Notes under the pieces: model-generated | What the model was told of the DNA's origin: nothing | What the model saw: only the letters and a program-made list of their open reading frames with translations | Database searches by the model: none | Part shown: piece after piece, positions 6,495 to 12,458 of the stretch | Position numbering within the stretch: the first letter of the stretch is position 1 | How the letters are laid out: each line of letters opens with the position of its first letter | Translations under genes and position numbers: made by a program | From: Bacteroidales bacterium | GTDB taxonomy: Bacteria; Bacteroidota; Bacteroidia; Bacteroidales; F082 | DNA: 12,458 nt | NCBI GenBank assembly: GCA_900771045.1 | Contig: CAAGMM010000113.1 | Span: 1 to 12,458 of the forward strand | Reading direction: 5' to 3'

Positions 6495-6523
6495 GCAAAT
6501 AATTACGAAGAAAATTCATTCTT

Positions 6524-9500
6524 ATGAAGAAGACTGTTTTATTTTTATCTTTATTATTGACTTTCAACATTATAAGAGCTCAGATTGTTGAGAAAACCTA
6601 TTATTTCTCATCTCCGTCGGTGACACAAGTCGATGGTTACGACCAGATTAGCTTTGACGGTTGCCGCCTGACCGGCGAAAACGGCTGCCCGATGATGCCG
6701 TGGCAGGCCGTGTCGCTGCTTCTTCCGCAGGGAACCGACGCCCAGACTATGGAAATTGCCTATTCCGATTTCGCCGAGATGGACGGGAAATTCAACCTCA
6801 TTCCTTATCAGAGGCCTCTTCCGCTTTCAAAATCAGACGAATACGAGTTTTACAAGAACGAAGCCGTCTATGCCTCGTCAGCCGTTTATCCGGAAAAGGC
6901 CGAGAGTAAAGTCAGCACGCATTATCTGAACGGATGCTCTTTCGCCTTCGCGGGATTCACTCCGTTGCGCTACGAGCCTTCAGCCGGAAAGGTTTCATAC
7001 GCCCGCAAAGTGACTGTGCGCGTCAAGACAGAGAACTCGCGCGAAGATAGGGCGTCGATGTTGAGGCTTTCGCCGGAAAACAGCCGCAGAATCGCGGATC
7101 TCGCACAAAACCCGGAGGCTCTCGACGAATATCAACAGCGTTACACTTACGACTCCGGCTATGAACTGCTTGTCGTCACGACTCAGGAATGGGTTGACAA
7201 ATTCGCCGAATACAAGGCTTTTTACGAAGAACGCGGACTGCGCACTAAAGTCATGGCGATAGAGGACATCTGCGAGGTTATGAGCGGCCGCGACAATCAG
7301 GAGAAGATACGCAACTACATCAAAGACCAGTACGAAAATGAAGGTATCATAATGGTGTGTTTGGGCGGAGACGTGAACATCGTCCCCTACCGCTCGCTGT
7401 ATTGCTTGGCATGGGAGGGCGGAGACGAAGACAACATCCCGTCCGACTCGTATTACTGCTGCCTTGACGGCACTCTCGACGACGACGGCGACGGCGTCTG
7501 GGGCGAACACGGCGAAGACGACCTTCTCCCAGAAGTGGCCGTCGGACGACTCCCGTTCAGCAACGAGACGCAGTTCGACATCATTATGCACAAGATTTTC
7601 AGCTATCAGGCGACACCCGTTTTAGGCGAGTTCCACAAAGTCCTTCTCGGTGCCGAATGGCTCAGCGACGGCTATTCCGGCAGCTTCGATATGCAGAAAC
7701 TCATCGGCGAATGCTCCGACTTCGGATATACGACCGTCGGCGTTCCGGAAGACTACGACATCAACAAACTCTGGGCTGAGTTCGGCCTCTGGAGCGGCCA
7801 CAACTTCGCACAAGCCTTCAACGAGGGAACGGGCTACGTACATCATGCCGGCCACGCCAATACGGACTACGTCGCCGGATGGTACAACAATACCGTCAAC
7901 GAGAACACTTTCAGCGAAGTTGATGGGATAAAGCACAACTACATCTTCTTCCATTCGCACGGCTGCGTCTGCGGTGATTTCTCGCACGACTGCATCATGG
8001 AACGCTTAGTCACGATGCGCACCAACTGCGTCGCCGTGACGGGCAACTCGCGTTACGGCTGGTATGCGCAATACGGCGACGGCCCGGCGGCCCACCTCGA
8101 CCGCGAACTCGCCGATTCGTACTATCACGACAGACTTCCATATATCGGGACGGCGTTTCAGGAGATGAAGACGCAGACCGCCCCCTTCGTGGTCATGTCG
8201 GAATACGACGACTGCCTCCGCTGGAACTACTACGCACTCAACATCATCGGCGATGTCGCCATCTGCCCGTGGCTCGACGAACCTTTCACCCCGGAAGTGA
8301 ACTACAAGGCCGCCATAGCGACAGGCACGACATCAACGGAAGTGACTGTTAAGAAAGACAACGCGCCGCAAAGCAACTTCAGATGCTCGCTGTTCCACGA
8401 CGGACAACGCGTGGCCTTCGGACTCACCGATGAAAACGGCGTGGCTGATCTCGCATTCAACGAAGCGTTAAATATAGAAGGAGAAATGCAGCTCATCGTG
8501 ACGGGACCCAACGCCTGGCCTACGACATACGACGTTCAAGCTGTCAATAACAACGAAGCTTATGTCATAATGAGTTCATATTCATTGAGTAACGCGACTC
8601 AGATACTCACTTTCGGAGACGAACTTCAGATGGACATCGACATCGCGAACATCGGAAACGCCGCGGCACAGAACGTGAACGCCGTCCTTTCGTGCGACAG
8701 CGAATACATCACCATCGGAGACGCGGAGCTTAATATCGGAGACGTAAACCCGTCATCGGAGACGCATTTCGACAACGCCTTCGCCTTTACCGTCAGCAAC
8801 GCCACTCCCGACAACACTTACGTCACATTCACAATGACTTTCAGCTGCGGAAGTTCGATATGGAGCCAGCCTGTGACGCTGAAAGTCCATTCGCCGTTAA
8901 TCGAGATTTCGACATTAGATTATGAAGACGTAAACGGCGGCGACCACTGCATCGATCCGGGCGAGACGATTTCAGTGCTGATCGACGGCTTCAACAACGG
9001 CAGCGCGACCGCCCAAGAACTGAAGGTGAAGATGGAAGTCACAGAAGGCCAGCAATACGTGAGCATTCCGCAACCCATCACAACCGTCGGAATCGTGAAT
9101 CCCGCCGAGACATTCTCGGCATCCGTCAACTTTGTCGTGGCAGACGAAGTTCCTAACGGCGAACTGATGACGTTGCATATCACGGCCTTCTCGGGCGAAC
9201 ATTCATGCGAAAAAGACTTCCGCCTCGTCATCGGCAAAGTCGTTGAAGACTATGAGACCGGCGACTTCAAGATACGCTGCGAAATGGAGGGAAACGCACC
9301 GTGGATCGTCACCAACAGCATTGCACATCAAGGACTTTACAGTGCCGAAAGCGGAAATATCGGAGACGACGAGGTGAGCTCGATGTTCGTGTCGCTACAG
9401 ACAACCGTTGACGGCGAAATATCTTTCTTCGTCAAGACTTCCACGGAAAAAAGATGCGACATCCTCGCCTTCTTCATTGACGGCGCCGAACAGGACAGAT

Positions 9501-9910
9501 GGAGCGGCGAAAATGATTGGACATACGTCGCTTACCCCGTCAGCGCGGGAGAACACGTCTTCGAATGGCGTTACGACAAAAACAAAAACAAGACATCGGG
9601 TGCCGACCGCTGCTGGATTGACGACGTCCTCTTCCCAAGCAACACCATCGTCGTTACTGATGTAACGGAAACGATTGAAAATCAAAATGTTTTGCTCTAT
9701 CCTAACCCGACAAACGGCATTTTTACCGTCAGATGCGAGGAGTTGCAGAATATCGCCGTCTTCAACATCCAGGGACAAAAAGTTATGGACGAAAACGTTT
9801 CTACCGATGTCGTAACGATTGACGCACAGTCATTTGCGTCTGGCATCTACTTCGTGAGGACGACGGACAAAAACGGCAGAAGCACAGTACAACGCGTGAT
9901 TAAAAAATAA
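6524..9910 (+). CDS. Secreted C25 (gingipain-family) cysteine peptidase with a type IX secretion C-terminal domain
   Basis: This multidomain exported protein has 1128 residues. A signal peptide (about 1-20, hydrophobic, ending IIRAQ) gives Sec export. Residues about 21-210 resemble the gingipain propeptide (ENGCPMMPWQAVSLLLPQG). The C25 catalytic domain spans about 213-590. It has an acidic, probably Ca-binding loop DDDGDGVWGE (319-328), EVAVGRLPF, the candidate catalytic His in HHAGHA (H444) and the nucleophile in SHGCVCGDF (C481). Gingipains have CVNGDF here, so a second Cys (C483) replaces Asn. Ig-like and beta-sandwich segments follow (about 592-900), then a jelly-roll-like region (about 905-1045). 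The end is a type A sorting domain: YPNPTNGIF (1059-1067), GQKV, GIYFVR and a terminal KK, which directs outer-membrane export and surface attachment or release. The stop overlaps the holB start by one base. The family is certain, the cleavage preference unknown; base composition is visibly GC-richer than the preceding operon. Confidence 0.93.
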   Translation: MKKTVLFLSLLLTFNIIRAQIVEKTYYFSSPSVTQVDGYDQISFDGCRLTGENGCPMMPWQAVSLLLPQGTDAQTMEIAYSDFAEMDGKFNLIPYQRPLPLSKSDEYEFYKNEAVYASSAVYPEKAESKVSTHYLNGCSFAFAGFTPLRYEPSAGKVSYARKVTVRVKTENSREDRASMLRLSPENSRRIADLAQNPEALDEYQQRYTYDSGYELLVVTTQEWVDKFAEYKAFYEERGLRTKVMAIEDICEVMSGRDNQEKIRNYIKDQYENEGIIMVCLGGDVNIVPYRSLYCLAWEGGDEDNIPSDSYYCCLDGTLDDDGDGVWGEHGEDDLLPEVAVGRLPFSNETQFDIIMHKIFSYQATPVLGEFHKVLLGAEWLSDGYSGSFDMQKLIGECSDFGYTTVGVPEDYDINKLWAEFGLWSGHNFAQAFNEGTGYVHHAGHANTDYVAGWYNNTVNENTFSEVDGIKHNYIFFHSHGCVCGDFSHDCIMERLVTMRTNCVAVTGNSRYGWYAQYGDGPAAHLDRELADSYYHDRLPYIGTAFQEMKTQTAPFVVMSEYDDCLRWNYYALNIIGDVAICPWLDEPFTPEVNYKAAIATGTTSTEVTVKKDNAPQSNFRCSLFHDGQRVAFGLTDENGVADLAFNEALNIEGEMQLIVTGPNAWPTTYDVQAVNNNEAYVIMSSYSLSNATQILTFGDELQMDIDIANIGNAAAQNVNAVLSCDSEYITIGDAELNIGDVNPSSETHFDNAFAFTVSNATPDNTYVTFTMTFSCGSSIWSQPVTLKVHSPLIEISTLDYEDVNGGDHCIDPGETISVLIDGFNNGSATAQELKVKMEVTEGQQYVSIPQPITTVGIVNPAETFSASVNFVVADEVPNGELMTLHITAFSGEHSCEKDFRLVIGKVVEDYETGDFKIRCEMEGNAPWIVTNSIAHQGLYSAESGNIGDDEVSSMFVSLQTTVDGEISFFVKTSTEKRCDILAFFIDGAEQDRWSGENDWTYVAYPVSAGEHVFEWRYDKNKNKTSGADRCWIDDVLFPSNTIVVTDVTETIENQNVLLYPNPTNGIFTVRCEELQNIAVFNIQGQKVMDENVSTDVVTIDAQSFASGIYFVRTTDKNGRSTVQRVIKK

Positions 9911-11043
9911 TGCTTTTTTCGCAGATTATAGGACACGATGAAATCAAGCGCAAGCTGATACAGAGCGTCAGGGAAAACCGCATCCCGCATGCGCAACTCT
10001 TCCTCGGACAAGGCGGTTTTGGGACGCTTCCGCTCGCATTGGCATACGCTCAATACGCCAACTGCGAAAACAAGGGCGAACACGACAGCTGCGGACACTG
10101 CCATTCGTGCCTTCAATTCGAGAGATTTATGCACCCCGACCTCCATTTCGTCATTCCGACCAACACGACGAAGAAAAAAAAGGAGAAAGGGACAATCAAC
10201 TTCCTCGAAGAATGGCGCGAATATCTTACGAAATGCGGCTGCTACGCCGAAGAACAGGAATGGCTCGACTTCATCGAAATTGAAAACAAACTCGGAATCA
10301 TCGCCATCGAAGAGGCGCAGTCGATAATTCACGACCTGAGTTTCAAGGCTTACGAGGCCGAATACCGCGTCGTCGTGATTTGGATGGCGGAACGTATCAA
10401 CGAGATTGCCGCCAACACGTTATTGAAGATTATCGAAGAGCCGCCGGAGAAGACTATTTTTCTTTTAGTCGCTGATAATCAGGAGAATATCTTGCAGACG
10501 ATACGTTCGCGCACCGTTTTGGTGAAGATTCCGAGAATCGGAGACGCTGAGATACGTCAGGCACTGACGTATAAGACGAAATGCAGTATCGGAGACGCGG
10601 AAAAGGCTGTGGCACTCGCTAACGGCAATTGGAAGAAAGCTCTAAACGTCATCAACGAAAGCTATTCCGACAAGGTTCAATTCGACCTGTTCACACGATG
10701 GATGCGCTTGTGTTTCAAGGCGGCTTTGGGCGAAATCATCGACTTCGCCGACAAAGACTTCAAACCGCTTGGCCGCGACAAACAGATGAAGTTTTTCAGA
10801 TACGCCCTTGATGTTGTTCGTAACAGCCTGTTAATCAATAATAATCTTGCCGAAAAGACTTATCTTCCTGAAGATGAGATGAAGTTCGCGAAGAATTTCA
10901 GCCCTTTCGTAAACGACAAAAACTACATCGAAATAGCCGATATGTTTGAGGAAAGCATAAGTCAGATTGAGAGAAACATCAATGCGTCCCTCGTCTTTAT
11001 GGATAACAGCTTCAAAATGACAAAACTGCTTCGTTTGAAATGA
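9910..11043 (+). CDS. holB: DNA polymerase III subunit delta' (clamp-loader subunit)
   Basis: Delta' is the rigid stator of the clamp loader that opens the sliding clamp at primed DNA. The protein has 377 residues and begins FSQIIGHDEIKRKL, as in the family. The P-loop region GQGGFGTLPLA (33-43) lacks the GKT/S of a working Walker A, as expected since delta' does not hydrolyse ATP. A zinc module follows (C52, C61, C64, C67). ANTLLKIIEEPP is the conserved AAA+ segment, and the SRx motif appears as IRSRT (198-202). An insertion at about 91-130 (KKKKEKGTINF and following) separates the zinc module from the EAQSI segment; this occurs in other Bacteroidota delta' proteins as I recall. The ATG shares its A with the peptidase TAA (TAATG), and the stop overlaps the lnt start (ATGA, 11040-11043). 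The alternative, DnaX (gamma/tau), is excluded by the degenerate P-loop. Confidence 0.92.
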   Translation: MLFSQIIGHDEIKRKLIQSVRENRIPHAQLFLGQGGFGTLPLALAYAQYANCENKGEHDSCGHCHSCLQFERFMHPDLHFVIPTNTTKKKKEKGTINFLEEWREYLTKCGCYAEEQEWLDFIEIENKLGIIAIEEAQSIIHDLSFKAYEAEYRVVVIWMAERINEIAANTLLKIIEEPPEKTIFLLVADNQENILQTIRSRTVLVKIPRIGDAEIRQALTYKTKCSIGDAEKAVALANGNWKKALNVINESYSDKVQFDLFTRWMRLCFKAALGEIIDFADKDFKPLGRDKQMKFFRYALDVVRNSLLINNNLAEKTYLPEDEMKFAKNFSPFVNDKNYIEIADMFEESISQIERNINASLVFMDNSFKMTKLLRLK

Positions 11044-12458
11044 ATAACTCATTAAAAATCAGTTTATTGGCACTTTCTTGTGGAGTGATGGCGTCGATTG
11101 CATGGCTTGTTCCGCCGATGTTTTTCCTCATTTTCGCCGCCTTCGTGCCGCTGATTTTCATTCAGGATAAGGCGACCGGCAAAGGCAGGGTTTTCTGGCC
11201 GGCGTTACTCGCTTTCGTGACGTGGAACAGCCTCACGACGTGGTGGGTTTGGAACTCCACGCCCGAAGGAGCCGTCGCGATGATTATCCTCAACAGCATA
11301 TTTATGACGAGCGTCTTTTGTTTTTACAATCGTTGTAAACGACTGATTTTCAATAACAAAAAAGGATTTTTCATCTTGCCGATATTCGTCTTGGCCTTTG
11401 AATTTCTGCATTATCACTGGCAGCTCAACTGGCCTTGGCTGACCTTGGGAAACGTCTTTGCCCCACATCATTACCTTGTTCAATGGTACGAATTAAGCGG
11501 AGTCGCAGGCGGCTCACTTTGGGTTTTAGTTGTTAATATATTGATTTACAAGGTTTTTTCTTCAGAAAAAAAGAAAAAGGCTACGATTTTGGCAACATGT
11601 GTCATCATCATTCCGATGATGGCGAGTTTGATAAGGTATTTTTCGTTTGAAGAAAGAGGCGACGAAGTGGAAGTCGTTGTGGTTCAACCGAATACAGATC
11701 CTTATACTGAAGAATTCAATCTTTCCGATGAGGAAGTGATGGACAGAAATATCGGTTGTGCCGAAAAAGTCGTCACTGAATCGACACGTTTTGTCTTGTC
11801 GCCGGAATCGACCATTCAGGAAGGCATCTGGATGCACAAACCAGATTATTCGTATTCCATCGGAAGACTGGGTAAATACGTTGATAAACAATCAAATATC
11901 GCTTACGTCATTGGTGCGAGTACGGCAAGTATGACGGCAGACTGCGATGATTTTGCGGCGCGGAAGCACAACCAATTCTGCTATTTTGAACACAACACGG
12001 CGTTATGTGTCAGTCGTGACGGAATGCAGTATCGACACAAATCGCGGCTGACTCCGGGCGTTGAGATGATGCCTTCGTGGTGGATTGTGCGGCCTTTGGC
12101 GAAGATGGCGATTGACCTCGGCGGCACGAGCGGCACGCTGAAGAAAGACGACACGATACGCCTGTTCGACCACGCCGGCCTGAGAGTCGGGACGCTCATC
12201 TGCTACGAGTCGGTTTTCGGCGGATTCGTGAGGAGGTTTGTGCGTGACGGAGCCGATGTTTTGTTCGTTATAACCAACGACGGCTGGTGGGGTGACACGC
12301 CCGGCCACGTGCAGCACCTGATGATGTCGAAGCTGCGTGCCATTGAGACGCGTCGTGCGGTAGCGAGGTCGGCGAACACGGGGATTTCGGCCTTTATCAA
12401 CCAACGCGGCGACATCGTGAGACAGACGAGATACGGCGAGCGTATAGCATTGAAAGAC
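11040..12458 (+). CDS. lnt: Apolipoprotein N-acyltransferase (3' truncated by the window)
   Basis: Lnt adds the third acyl chain to the N-terminal Cys of lipoproteins at the outer face of the inner membrane. The frame is open from the ATG at 11040 to the last base, giving 473 codons without a stop. The N-terminal part is hydrophobic with several likely membrane helices, including PPMFFLIFAAFVPLIFI near 25-41 and segments near 130-185; FLHYHWQLNWPWLTLGN is typical of Lnt. The nitrilase-like domain carries the full catalytic triad: E256 in LSPEST, K334 in YRHKSRLTPGVE and C388 in GTLICYES. TNDGWWGDTPGHVQH and RAVARSANTG follow. These positions are close to E. coli Lnt (E267, K335, C387). The start overlaps the holB stop. 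Probably only the last helix and tail are missing at the right edge. Confidence 0.94.
   Translation, partial: MNNSLKISLLALSCGVMASIAWLVPPMFFLIFAAFVPLIFIQDKATGKGRVFWPALLAFVTWNSLTTWWVWNSTPEGAVAMIILNSIFMTSVFCFYNRCKRLIFNNKKGFFILPIFVLAFEFLHYHWQLNWPWLTLGNVFAPHHYLVQWYELSGVAGGSLWVLVVNILIYKVFSSEKKKKATILATCVIIIPMMASLIRYFSFEERGDEVEVVVVQPNTDPYTEEFNLSDEEVMDRNIGCAEKVVTESTRFVLSPESTIQEGIWMHKPDYSYSIGRLGKYVDKQSNIAYVIGASTASMTADCDDFAARKHNQFCYFEHNTALCVSRDGMQYRHKSRLTPGVEMMPSWWIVRPLAKMAIDLGGTSGTLKKDDTIRLFDHAGLRVGTLICYESVFGGFVRRFVRDGADVLFVITNDGWWGDTPGHVQHLMMSKLRAIETRRAVARSANTGISAFINQRGDIVRQTRYGERIALKD

Noticed and set aside
6354..6523. Rho-independent terminator after the glycosyltransferase gene
   Set aside because: A T-rich tract near 6440 is present, but the best stem I can pair before it is about three base pairs. 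I cannot support a terminator, so transcription may continue into the peptidase gene.
6995..7591. 198-codon open frame on the minus strand inside the peptidase gene
   Set aside because: It is a shadow of a GC-rich coding sequence: the + strand frame has clear C25 motifs across the same bases, while the minus-strand product shows no recognisable family.
9910..11043. dnaX (gamma/tau) as identity of this clamp-loader gene
   Set aside because: The P-loop reads GQGGFGTLPLA without GKT/S, and the length and zinc module fit delta' better.

Overview
The window reads as chromosomal DNA of a Bacteroidota species, most likely a Bacteroidales member. The evidence is a gingipain-family (C25) peptidase with a C-terminal type IX secretion sorting domain, Bacteroidota-type -7 promoter boxes (TAnnTTTG), the near absence of Shine-Dalgarno sequences, and a DUF2400/TIGR02757 gene. 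All recognised genes lie on the + strand.

Layout. (1) Positions 1-297 hold the 3' end of a C-type-lectin-like (FISUMP/DUF1566-type) protein, followed by a hairpin terminator at 318-359. (2) Positions 360-806 contain no convincing gene. They carry three consecutive tandem arrays, each of a different 7-bp unit (374-478, 504-552, 572-627), then a promoter-like box and the leader of the next gene. (3) Positions 807-2311 hold a sirtuin deacylase and a DUF2400 protein, 17 bp apart. (4) Positions 2379-6353 hold four genes joined by three ATGA stop/start overlaps: a cytidylyltransferase fused to a Gfo/Idh/MocA oxidoreductase, a short-chain dehydrogenase/reductase, a LicD-family transferase and a GT-B glycosyltransferase. 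(5) Positions 6524-12458 hold a 1128-residue secreted C25 peptidase, holB (DNA polymerase III delta') and the first 473 codons of lnt (apolipoprotein N-acyltransferase). These three are also joined by overlapping stop and start codons.

How the genes may work together. The four-gene operon looks like a compact module that makes a CDP-activated polyol (glycerol-, ribitol- or another alditol-phosphate) and moves the polyol phosphate onto a glycan. The fusion protein and the reductase would make the nucleotide donor, the LicD-like protein would transfer it, and the glycosyltransferase would extend or build the acceptor. No flippase, polymerase or initiating phosphosugar transferase is present in the window. 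The last block mixes an exported protease, a replication subunit and a lipoprotein-maturation enzyme, so its close packing does not imply a shared pathway.

The points most worth a second look are the stacked heptamer arrays, the cytidylyltransferase-oxidoreductase fusion with an altered EKP motif inside a LicD operon, and the possibility that the truncated lectin-like gene at the left edge carries the variable region of a diversity-generating retroelement. The window contains no reverse transcriptase and no template repeat, so that last idea is untested here.
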